From assembly GCF_024294785.1 (NCBI RefSeq), contig NZ_JANCLT010000012.1:1-64000 (forward strand): 64,000 bases of DNA, in the 5' to 3' direction. Of this stretch, positions 55,857-63,259 are shown piece after piece. The position numbers and the translations under genes were made by a program. The stretch's first letter is position 1, and each line of letters starts with the position of its first letter. Source of the stretch: Ectobacillus ponti. Its GTDB lineage: Bacteria; Bacillota; Bacilli; Bacillales; Bacillaceae_G. The notes under the pieces were generated by a model. That model ran no database searches, was not told the DNA's origin, and worked only from the letters and a program-made list of their open reading frames with translations.

Positions 55857-57010
55857 AGCAAGTGAGACTGGGAATTATCGGATTGGGTGCACAAGGCGGA
55901 ACGTATGCCGGCTTTATTGCGACAGGAAAAGTGAAGAATATGGTTCTTGGAGCCATTTGTGATATCGATCCAGCGAAGAAGGAATTATGTGCGCAAACGT
56001 ATCCTGATGTGCCTTTTTACGACAATTACATTGACATGCTGGAAAGCGGCAATGTGGATGCAGTTGTTACAACAGTGCCGCACTACCTGCACCCGCATAT
56101 GGCAATTGAAGCATTTAAACGTGATATTCATGCACTGGTGGAAAAGCCTGCCGGTGTATACACGAAGCAAGTTAAAGAGCTGAACGACTTTGCGGCAACA
56201 AAGCCGGAGCTGACCTTCGCTATTTTCTTTAATCAAAGGACGAACCCGCTGTATCAGAAGCTGAAGGAGATTATTGATGATGGTGAAATTGGCAGCATCC
56301 GCCGTACCAACTGGATGATCACCACCTGGTGGCGCCCGCAGGCCTACTACGGTCAAAGCGCCTGGAGAGCAACGTGGGGCGGCGAAGGCGGCGGCGTGCT
56401 GGTGAACCAGGCACCGCACCAAATTGACCTGCTCCAATGGATTTGCGGTATGCCAAAGAAGGTATATGCAAACGTGAAGTACGGCTATCAGCGGGATATT
56501 GCGGTAGAGGATGAAGTTACGGCACTGTTGGATTACGGTAATGGGGCAACGGGTGTATTTATTACGGCAACACACGATGTCATCGGCACTGACCGCTTTG
56601 AAATTTTAGGCGACAAAGGGAAGATTGTAGTTGAGGACAGTAAGAAGCTGATCATCAAGCGCCTTAACAAGTCGGAATCTGAAATGAATGCCAACATGAG
56701 CTGGGCCGATGCGATGAAGCTGTTCATGGGCCAAATGCCAGAGGAGATTTACAGCGAGGAAGTTTTGGAGTTTGCCAGTGTTTGGGGCGAGCAGCATATC
56801 GCTGTGCTGGAAAACTTCGCAGCCAACATTGTGGATGGCACACCGTTAATTGCTGCAGGAAGTGACGGCATCCATGGCGTCGCCCTGGCAAACGCAATTC
56901 ATCTGTCAAGCTGGCTGGAACAGGAAGTCGAGCTTCCAATTGATGAAGAGCTGTATGTGGCGGAGCTGAACAAAAAGATTGCAGAAGAAAAGGCGCTCGT
57001 GGCCCAGTAA
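55853..57010 (+). CDS. Gfo/Idh/MocA-family oxidoreductase (1)
   Basis: 385 aa from ATG 55853 (ATGA overlap; ATG 55847 is an alternative). Rossmann GLGAQGGTYAGFI, EKPAG with the catalytic Lys, and GGGVLVNQAPHQIDLLQWICG with the proton-relay His. Middle aromatic loop TTWWRPQAYYGQSAWRATWGGEGG is typical of family members acting on glycosides or inositols. NAD-dependent oxidation of a sugar hydroxyl, often C3, is the expected reaction; the substrate is not determinable. Confidence 0.9.
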   Translation: MKQVRLGIIGLGAQGGTYAGFIATGKVKNMVLGAICDIDPAKKELCAQTYPDVPFYDNYIDMLESGNVDAVVTTVPHYLHPHMAIEAFKRDIHALVEKPAGVYTKQVKELNDFAATKPELTFAIFFNQRTNPLYQKLKEIIDDGEIGSIRRTNWMITTWWRPQAYYGQSAWRATWGGEGGGVLVNQAPHQIDLLQWICGMPKKVYANVKYGYQRDIAVEDEVTALLDYGNGATGVFITATHDVIGTDRFEILGDKGKIVVEDSKKLIIKRLNKSESEMNANMSWADAMKLFMGQMPEEIYSEEVLEFASVWGEQHIAVLENFAANIVDGTPLIAAGSDGIHGVALANAIHLSSWLEQEVELPIDEELYVAELNKKIAEEKALVAQ

Positions 57011-57071
57011 GGAAACCCGGCTGAACGCATGGGGGAAGACTCCGTGCGTTCAGCCAAAAGGAGATGAACAC

Positions 57072-58112
57072 ATGCTGAGGGTCGCTGTCATTGGATTGGG
57101 AGATGTTTCAAATGTTCATCTGTCGGCAATACAGGCAAGCGGGCAAGCCGAATTGGTCGCTGTATGTGATCATGATGAATCCTTGCGCGGCACCGTGCCT
57201 GGCGTCAGCTTTTACACGGACTATCATGTGATGCTGGAAAGGGAGGCCCTGGATTGTGTCCATATTTGCCTGCCCCATCACCTCCATTACCACGCCACGA
57301 GGGCATGTGTGGAAAAGGGCATTCATGTTATGCAGGAAAAGCCGTTGGCGCTGAACGTGGAGGAGGGCTTGGAGCTGGTGAAGCTGGAGGAAGCATATCC
57401 GCATGTGAAAATTTGCGTGTGCCTGCAAAACCGCTATAATGAATCCTTTGAAAGATTGCTGGAAATCGTCCGCAGCGGCCGATACGGCCGCCTTCTCGGG
57501 ATAAAAGGGCTGGTCGCCTGGTATCGGCCAAAGGACTATTATGAACAGAAGCCTTGGCGCGGACAGCTGAAGTACGCTGGCGGCGGCGTGATGATTAACC
57601 AGGCGCTGCATACGCTGGATATCATGCAGCTGCTTGGCGGTGAAATTCATTCTATAAGGGGCAATGTGGACCAGCTGCTGGACTATGGGATTGAGGTGGA
57701 GGATACTGCGACGGCCCGCATGACATTCTCGGATGGTGCAGCCGGCCTGTTTTTTGCAACGGTTGCGAACACCGAAAATTCCAGCGTGGAGCTGCAGGTG
57801 ACACTCGAGCAGAAGCGCCTTGTGATCCGGGACAGCATGCTGTTTGTCTGTCATGAAAATGGGGAGCAGGAAATTCTGGCGGAGGACCGCAAGCTGCCGG
57901 GGACGAAATTTTATTACGGCGCAAGCCATGCCAAACTTATTCATCGCTTTTATGCATGTATAGATAGGCATTCACATGACTATGTTCATGCCCGGGATGC
58001 GCTGCCGTCCCTGCAAATCATTGATATGATCCACAAATCAGCAGAGCTGCAACAGGAAATAAGACTGGGAGGGGAATATGCATGGAGCAGGGGAAACTTG
58101 GCGTACAGATGA
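57072..58112 (+). CDS. Gfo/Idh/MocA-family oxidoreductase (2)
   Basis: 346 aa from ATG 57072 (AAAGGAGATGAAC upstream; an in-frame extension overlaps the upstream gene and is rejected). GLGDVSNVHLSAI, QEKPLA, VAWYRPKDYYEQKPWRG and GGGVMINQALHTLDIMQLLGG are parallel to those of oxidoreductase 1, so the two are ancient paralogues with distinct roles. Overlaps the next gene by 31 bp. Confidence 0.9.
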   Translation: MLRVAVIGLGDVSNVHLSAIQASGQAELVAVCDHDESLRGTVPGVSFYTDYHVMLEREALDCVHICLPHHLHYHATRACVEKGIHVMQEKPLALNVEEGLELVKLEEAYPHVKICVCLQNRYNESFERLLEIVRSGRYGRLLGIKGLVAWYRPKDYYEQKPWRGQLKYAGGGVMINQALHTLDIMQLLGGEIHSIRGNVDQLLDYGIEVEDTATARMTFSDGAAGLFFATVANTENSSVELQVTLEQKRLVIRDSMLFVCHENGEQEILAEDRKLPGTKFYYGASHAKLIHRFYACIDRHSHDYVHARDALPSLQIIDMIHKSAELQQEIRLGGEYAWSRGNLAYR

Positions 58113-58942
58113 TGATGCTAAAGGGCAAGGTGGAGGAAATTGGTGTATATGAAACACTGAAAATGGTGCGGGAGCTTGGCTATCGCGCCGTGGAGGTATC
58201 GCAAATTCCAATGACTGTGGAGAATGTGGCAGAGCTGAAGAGAGCAAGTGCCGATTTTGGGGTAGAAATTGCTGCTCTCTCTGCCGCCTTGGAGCCCATG
58301 CTGCCAGGGGCACCCGGCGAAACGCTGGTGAAGGATTTCGACAAAATCGTAAGCGATTGCAAGGTGCTGGGCTGCCGCTTCCTGCGCATCGGGATGATGC
58401 CGCTGCACATCATGGGGGATCATGGGCAAATCATGGAATTTATCGCAAAGGCGGAAGCAATGGCGGAGCGGCTGGCCTGGCATGGAATTGAGCTGTACTA
58501 CCATACGCATCACCTGGAGTTCCAAAAATATGACGGGGAATACCTGCTGGATATGATGAAGAACCATACGTCCAAGCTCGGCTTTGAGCTGGATGTGCAT
58601 TGGATTCAACGAGCGGGTGTGAATCCGGTGGCGTTCATTAGGCAGTATGCGGGCCGGATTTCGCTGCTGCATTTGAAGGACTACCGAATTGGGAGAATGG
58701 ACCTGAGTGATGTGGACTTCCAGGATATGCAGAAGTTTATGCAACGCTTCACGAACACCATTGAATTTGCAGAAATTGGGGAAGGCAATCTGGACATGAA
58801 GGCAATTATTGAGGCAGGTCTTGCCAGCGGCGCACAATACTTTTTAGTAGAGCAGGACGCCGTGTATGGACGTGATCCGTTTGATTGCTTGCGGACGTCT
58901 GCTGAGAATTTGCGCAAGCTGGGATATGCTGAGTGGTTTTAA
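58082..58942 (+). CDS. Sugar-phosphate-isomerase/epimerase-like TIM-barrel protein (2)
   Basis: 286 aa, AP-endonuclease-2-like barrel: GVQMMMLKGKVEEIGVYETLKMVRELGYRAVEVSQ at the N-terminus, YYHTHHLEFQ, FELDVHWIQRAGV, LLHLKDYRIG and EIGEGNLD, with likely metal ligands in HTHHLEF (His/Glu), ELDVHW (Asp, His), HLKD (His) and the final VEQD (Glu). GGGAGGGGAATATGC before the ATG. Resembles YcjR/IolE-like isomerases; partner of the second oxidoreductase. Confidence 0.88.
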   Translation: MEQGKLGVQMMMLKGKVEEIGVYETLKMVRELGYRAVEVSQIPMTVENVAELKRASADFGVEIAALSAALEPMLPGAPGETLVKDFDKIVSDCKVLGCRFLRIGMMPLHIMGDHGQIMEFIAKAEAMAERLAWHGIELYYHTHHLEFQKYDGEYLLDMMKNHTSKLGFELDVHWIQRAGVNPVAFIRQYAGRISLLHLKDYRIGRMDLSDVDFQDMQKFMQRFTNTIEFAEIGEGNLDMKAIIEAGLASGAQYFLVEQDAVYGRDPFDCLRTSAENLRKLGYAEWF

Positions 58943-58949
58943 GAAGAAG

Positions 58950-58982
58950 AGCCAATTACCTGTGCGGTGATTGGCTTTTGTC
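58950..58982. terminator. Terminator after the isomerase gene
   Basis: AGCCAATTA / TGATTGGCT stem with TTTTGTCTTTT. Confidence 0.75.
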
Positions 58983-59033
58983 TTTTCCCCGGCTTTTGTC
59001 AGCAAACCCTTCAAGCCCGACATCCCTAGAACG

Positions 59034-60185
59034 CTATGCTGATAAATTCAATTCTGCAATACCAAGAAAGCGTTGAATCGCAAATGCACAGGCGCCTTTC
59101 ATACAGGCTTCCCGGCCAAGAGTCGATAGGCGAAGCTCCTGGTAATGGCTGATGGTGGAGGACAAATTCGCCTGAATTTCAGGAATCGCCCCGGCATAGA
59201 AGCCCAGCAGTTCGCTGTTAATGACAATGACCTCAGGATTGTAGACGTTAATCAGATTATTTAATCCGATGGATAGAAACCGGAGAAGCTCTTGCATGTG
59301 CTGATGGGTGCCCGCTTCCTTTGTTCTGAGCCATTCCTGTATTCGGACAGGTGAAACGTCCGGTTTTAGGCTTTGCAGTTGTTTGATGAAGCTGTGTTCC
59401 GAGGCGTACTGCTCCCAGCAGCCAAGATTGCCGCAGCTGCACGGCCGTCCATCAGGCACAACAATCATATGGCCGATTTCCCCGGCGTAGCCGTGATGGC
59501 CGCGCAGCAGCTTCCCATCAATCATCATGCCAAGCCCGATGCCGGAGTACAGACTGACGGAAAGCAAGTTTTGGCTTTGCGGGTCGCAGTACACCATTTC
59601 CGCCAGAGCGCATAGGTTGGCATTGTTTTCAATATAAACGGGGATGCCGACGGCCGCCTCTACATCCAGCTTCAGGGGCTTATTCCGCCACTGGTATTTC
59701 GGAACAAAGCGCACGGTTTCATCCTTGCTGACGGTTCCATGAATGCCGATGACAACAGCAACAAGTCCGTATTGGGAAGAATCGCATTTTGCTTGATAGG
59801 CTTTCACATCATCAATCAGGGACTGCAGCACAGAAGGGTAGCTGGCGTTCTTCAGTTGAACGCTGCGGACTTCAAGTAGGGAAGCAGTTAAATCAGCCAG
59901 GGCAAAGGTTGCCGTGTTTTCATCAAGGTCAACGCCAAGCACATAGCCCGCTTTTCGATGGATGGACAGCATGATCGGTCTTCTTCCCAAGCCGCCGTGC
60001 ACCGGCTGTGTCTCAATTAAAATCCCTTCCTCCAGCAGATCCGCTGCCTGTACCGATATGGTTGCTTTGTTTAAGCCGGTAACCTTGGCCAACTCCGCTC
60101 TTGAAATTGAGCCATACTCAATGATTTTGCTAATAATGGAAGCTCGATTCATCCTCTTGATATAGGCTGCATCTCCTGTAATCAT
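59034..60185 (-). CDS. ROK-family transcriptional repressor, XylR-like (copy 2)
   Basis: 383 aa. Winged helix (YIKRMNRASIISKIIEYGSISRAELAKVTGLNKATISVQAADLL) and ROK domain with the zinc motif CSCGNLGCWEQYAS and GEIGHMIV. Paralogue of copy 1, including the opening M(V/I)TGDAAYIK, so both probably read the same palindrome with different ligands or one feeds the other. AAGGAGGATGTTTT before the ATG. Divergent from larA with operator 5 between, although its own promoter would have to cross that region in the other direction. Confidence 0.92.
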   Translation of the reverse strand: MITGDAAYIKRMNRASIISKIIEYGSISRAELAKVTGLNKATISVQAADLLEEGILIETQPVHGGLGRRPIMLSIHRKAGYVLGVDLDENTATFALADLTASLLEVRSVQLKNASYPSVLQSLIDDVKAYQAKCDSSQYGLVAVVIGIHGTVSKDETVRFVPKYQWRNKPLKLDVEAAVGIPVYIENNANLCALAEMVYCDPQSQNLLSVSLYSGIGLGMMIDGKLLRGHHGYAGEIGHMIVVPDGRPCSCGNLGCWEQYASEHSFIKQLQSLKPDVSPVRIQEWLRTKEAGTHQHMQELLRFLSIGLNNLINVYNPEVIVINSELLGFYAGAIPEIQANLSSTISHYQELRLSTLGREACMKGACAFAIQRFLGIAELNLSA

Positions 60186-60225
60186 AAAACATCCTCCTTA
60201 TGGGCTCCGAAGCACAGTAAAGCTA

Positions 60226-60254
60226 TTGACGGAGCATGCTCATGATGATATTAT
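60226..60254 (+). promoter_or_regulatory. Sigma-A promoter of the larA-uxuB-larE-gntK operon
   Basis: TTGACG (60226-60231), 17 bp, TATTAT (60249-60254). Same -35 hexamer, spacer length and distance to the operator as the uxaC promoter. Confidence 0.75.
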
Positions 60255-60260
60255 ACAATT

Positions 60261-60289
60261 AATTAATTTGTTTGGTAAACAAATTAATT
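60261..60289 (+). promoter_or_regulatory. XylR-type operator 5 (larA-uxuB-larE-gntK)
   Basis: Perfect 29-bp palindrome: AATTAATTTGTT, centre TGGTA, AACAAATTAATT, at the predicted transcription start. Confidence 0.88.
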
Positions 60290-60333
60290 GAAAGTCTAGC
60301 TTTCTCGTACATATTTTAAAAAAGAAAGGGAAG

Positions 60334-61632
60334 ATGATGATGGGTATTCTGCAGGATTTACTAAGAGATATCCCTGTTCCCAAAATGGCAAGGGTGAAGG
60401 TTACATTTGACGATACAAAAATAGAGCATGTTGGAGAAGCATTGCTGGATAAGCTGCAGCAGGAGCATATTCGGGGCATTGTCAAGCCGGGCATGAAGAT
60501 TGCAGTTGCAGTCGGCAGCCGCGGCCTGGACCGCTTGGTGGAGCTGACGAGAACAATCGTCCAGTTCCTGCAGGCTGCTGGGGCGCGTCCATTCATCGTA
60601 CCGAGCATGGGCAGCCATGGCGGTGCAACTGCAGAGGGGCAACGTGCTGTGCTGGAGCATTTGGGCGTGACAGAGGAAAGCGTCGGCTGTGAAATTCGCT
60701 CCTCCATGGAAGTTGTCCAACTAGGAACATTGCCAAACGGCCTGCCGGTATATGTCGACCAGCATGCGGCAGCCGCGGACGGAATCATCGTCGTCAACCG
60801 GATTAAGCCGCATACTGCTTTTCGTGGGCCTGTTGAGAGCGGTCTCATGAAGATGATCAGCATTGGACTTGGGAAGCAGAAGGGGGCGGAAGCTTGTCAT
60901 CAATTGGGCTTTAAGTATATGGCCGAGAATGTGCCGGCGATGGCCCGCATGATTATGGAAAAGCTGCCTGTCCTGTTTGGTGTTGCCACAATTGAAAACG
61001 CCTTTGACAAGGTTGCATTTGTGGATGTACTGAATCAGGAGGAAATGATTGCACGTGAGCCCGAGCTGCAAGTCATGGCGAAGAGCCTGCTGCCGAAGCT
61101 GTATTTCAAGCAGCTTGATGTGCTTGTCATTGATGAAATCGGCAAAAACATCAGTGGTGATGGCATGGATCCGAATATTACGGGACGTTACCCGACGCCT
61201 TACGCGCACGGCGGCCCTGAGGTAAATAAAATGGTCGTTCTCGGCTTGACACCGCAAACAGAAGGGAATGCCAACGGGGTCGGAACAGCCGACTTTACCA
61301 CTAAGCGCTTGGTGGAGCGTATGGATTTGGAGACAACGTATGCAAATGGGCTGACCTCCACGGTTGTCGCGCCAACGAAGATTGCCACGACACTTCCGAA
61401 TGACCGGGAAGCCATTCAGGCCGCCATTAAGACTTGCAATATATTGGACTTCCATGCTGTGAAACTCGTAAGAATTAAAAATACGCTGGAAATCAGCGAG
61501 ATTGAGGTATCGGAAGCACTGCTTGGAGAGATTGCAGCTCATCCGTCGATGGAACAAGTTTCTGATGTATATGATTTGCCGTTCAATGAAGAAGGAAATT
61601 TGTTTGAAACAAACAAGGGGGATAGAATATGA
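60334..61632 (+). CDS. LarA-family nickel-pincer hydroxyacid epimerase homologue, proposed D-mannonate/D-gluconate 2-epimerase
   Basis: 432 aa, lactate-racemase-domain (DUF2088) protein. LarA uses a covalently bound nickel-pincer nucleotide; in Lactiplantibacillus LarA the key residues are His108, His174, Lys184 and His200. Here I find His95 (MGSHGGATAEGQ), His160 (RIKPHTAFRG), Lys173 (SGLMKMIS) and His189 (EACH); the Lys-His spacing of 16 is identical, and the His-His spacing differs by one. Arg63 (GSRG) may bind the carboxylate. The family has members acting on lactate, malate and D-gluconate (C2 epimerisation). Context (uxuB-type SDR, larE, gntK in the same operon) fits mannonate to gluconate. 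Three consecutive ATG codons at 60334-60342 with AAAGGGAAG upstream leave the start uncertain by two residues. ATGA overlap with the next gene. Confidence 0.85.
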   Translation: MMMGILQDLLRDIPVPKMARVKVTFDDTKIEHVGEALLDKLQQEHIRGIVKPGMKIAVAVGSRGLDRLVELTRTIVQFLQAAGARPFIVPSMGSHGGATAEGQRAVLEHLGVTEESVGCEIRSSMEVVQLGTLPNGLPVYVDQHAAAADGIIVVNRIKPHTAFRGPVESGLMKMISIGLGKQKGAEACHQLGFKYMAENVPAMARMIMEKLPVLFGVATIENAFDKVAFVDVLNQEEMIAREPELQVMAKSLLPKLYFKQLDVLVIDEIGKNISGDGMDPNITGRYPTPYAHGGPEVNKMVVLGLTPQTEGNANGVGTADFTTKRLVERMDLETTYANGLTSTVVAPTKIATTLPNDREAIQAAIKTCNILDFHAVKLVRIKNTLEISEIEVSEALLGEIAAHPSMEQVSDVYDLPFNEEGNLFETNKGDRI

Positions 61633-62399
61633 CGCAATTATTCGATTTAACAGGGAAAACAGCAGTGGCCATCGGCGGAAACAGCGTACTGGGTTCTTCT
61701 ATGGCAAAGGGCCTGGCGGCACATGGGGCAAAGGTTGCCATTGTCGGGCGGAATTTGGAGAAGGCGCAGCAGGTTGCAGCAGAAATTGAAGAGAATGGCG
61801 GCATTGCCAAGGCGTTTCAGGCGGACGTCAGCACAAGAGCCGATCTGGTGCGGGTGGCAGACGAGATTGATGCATGGTCCGGCGGCTGTGACGTTTTGCT
61901 GAATGCTCCCGGGAAAAATAGTGCAACTCCATTCTTTGAACTGGAGATGGAGGAATGGGATGACATCATGGATGTCAACCTAAAGGGAATTGTACAAACA
62001 TGCCAGATTTTTGCAAAGAGAATGATTGAGCAAGGAAGAGGAGGAAGCATTATCAACATCTCATCTGTTTCCTCCACGACGCCGCTTTCCAAGGTGTTCA
62101 CCTATTCTGTCTCCAAGGCAGGCTTAAACAGTGCAACCCAGTTTTTGGCGCGTGAGCTTGCTCCATACGGCATTCGTGTGAATGCGATTATTCCGGGGTT
62201 TTTCCCGGCCGAGCAAAATCGGAAGATTCTGAGTCCGGAACGGGTGGCATCCATTATGAATCATACGCCGATGCAGCGCTTTGGCGAGCCGGATGAACTG
62301 CAGGGAGCAGCGGTGTGGCTGGCTTCCGGGAAGGCTTCGGGCTTCGTGACGGGAACGCTTATCCGCGTGGATGGCGGCTTTGGCAGCATGACAATTTAA
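61629..62399 (+). CDS. uxuB: UxuB-type SDR, predicted D-fructuronate reductase (D-mannonate oxidoreductase)
   Basis: 256-aa classical SDR. The start FDLTGKTAVAIGGNSVLGSSMAKGLAAHGAKVAIVGR and the VNAIIPGFFPAEQNR segment closely recall B. subtilis UxuB/YjmF, the SDR-type mannonate oxidoreductase, rather than the unrelated long-chain E. coli UxuB. Catalytic Ser (ISSVSS), Tyr-x-x-x-Lys (YSVSK) present; the usual NNAG is NAPG. Reduces D-fructuronate, the UxaC product, to D-mannonate with NAD(P)H. AACAAGGGGGATAGAAT before the ATG; overlaps larA by 4 bp, so tightly co-expressed with the proposed next enzyme. Confidence 0.85.
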   Translation: MTQLFDLTGKTAVAIGGNSVLGSSMAKGLAAHGAKVAIVGRNLEKAQQVAAEIEENGGIAKAFQADVSTRADLVRVADEIDAWSGGCDVLLNAPGKNSATPFFELEMEEWDDIMDVNLKGIVQTCQIFAKRMIEQGRGGSIINISSVSSTTPLSKVFTYSVSKAGLNSATQFLARELAPYGIRVNAIIPGFFPAEQNRKILSPERVASIMNHTPMQRFGEPDELQGAAVWLASGKASGFVTGTLIRVDGGFGSMTI

Positions 62400-62437
62400 G
62401 AAAAAGAGAAGCAGCGAAGGAAGAGAGGGAGTTGCAA

Positions 62438-63256
62438 ATGCTGGCAGAAAAATATAATACGCTGATCACAATTCTGCAGGAAATGGAATCTGTGGTCGTC
62501 GCGTTTTCCGGAGGAGTGGACAGCACCTTTTTGCTGCGGGCAGCTGTGGAAGCACTTGGCCCCGAACGTGTTCTGGCCGTCACGGCAGATTCTGAGACAT
62601 ATCCGACAAGCGAGCTGGAGGAGGCCGTTGCACTGGCTGAACAAATTGGGGTTGCACATCAGGTCATTGAAACCTCTGAGCTTGCCATTCCGGGCTACAC
62701 AGAGAATAATCAAAATCGCTGTTATTTCTGTAAAAGCAGCTTGTTTGATCATTTACTTCCCATTTTAGAGGATCAGGGCTTCCAGAATATCATTTACGGT
62801 GTCATTGCTGATGATATGAATGAATATCGTCCCGGCATGCGTGCAGCCAAGGAGCGCGGTATTCGCGGCCCGTTGCAGGAGGCAAACCTGTTTAAGGCAG
62901 AGATTCGGGAGCTGTCGAAGAAATTTGGCTTGCCAACGTGGGATAAGCCGTCCTTTGCCTGCCTCTCCTCCAGAATTGCGTACGGAGAAGTGATTACACA
63001 GGAGAAGCTCACGAAGGTGGAACGGGCAGAAGCGTATATCAAGTCGCTGCAAATCCGCCAGGTGCGCGTTCGGACACATGGAGAAATGGCCAGGATTGAA
63101 GTGGAACCGGGAGATATGGCAGCCATTCTGCAGCATCACGACAGTCTCGTGGAAAAGCTGCAAAGCTACGGCTATCAGTATGTGACCCTAGACTTGCTTG
63201 GATATAAGAGCGGCAGCATGAACAAGGCGCTGGCTCAATACAGTAAAGGAAGATGA
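62438..63256 (+). CDS. larE: LarE, sulfur transferase for nickel-pincer cofactor synthesis
   Basis: 272 aa from ATG 62438 (GAGAGGGAG upstream; an extension overlapping the SDR is rejected). ATP-pyrophosphatase domain with PP-loop FSGGVDST, then NRCYFCKSSLF and WDKPSFACLSSRIAYG. LarE adds sulfur to the pyridinium biscarboxylate precursor. Cys175 aligns with the sacrificial Cys176 of L. plantarum LarE; Cys95 and Cys98 form an additional CxxC, so this may be a three-cysteine LarE that carries an Fe-S cluster and acts catalytically. Its place beside the LarA homologue confirms that the epimerase is nickel-pincer dependent. LarB and LarC are not in the window. Confidence 0.93.
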   Translation: MLAEKYNTLITILQEMESVVVAFSGGVDSTFLLRAAVEALGPERVLAVTADSETYPTSELEEAVALAEQIGVAHQVIETSELAIPGYTENNQNRCYFCKSSLFDHLLPILEDQGFQNIIYGVIADDMNEYRPGMRAAKERGIRGPLQEANLFKAEIRELSKKFGLPTWDKPSFACLSSRIAYGEVITQEKLTKVERAEAYIKSLQIRQVRVRTHGEMARIEVEPGDMAAILQHHDSLVEKLQSYGYQYVTLDLLGYKSGSMNKALAQYSKGR

Positions 63257-63259
63257 AGG

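Noticed and set aside
54963-58942. Assigning the Gfo/Idh and TIM-barrel genes to myo-inositol catabolism
   Set aside because: No iolB, iolC, iolD or iolJ partners are present and the neighbours are glucuronide genes; the substrate is left open.
60334-61632. Calling the LarA homologue a plain lactate racemase
   Set aside because: Neighbours are sugar-acid genes, the operon has no lactate genes, and the substrate-side motifs differ from LarA; only the cofactor residues agree.
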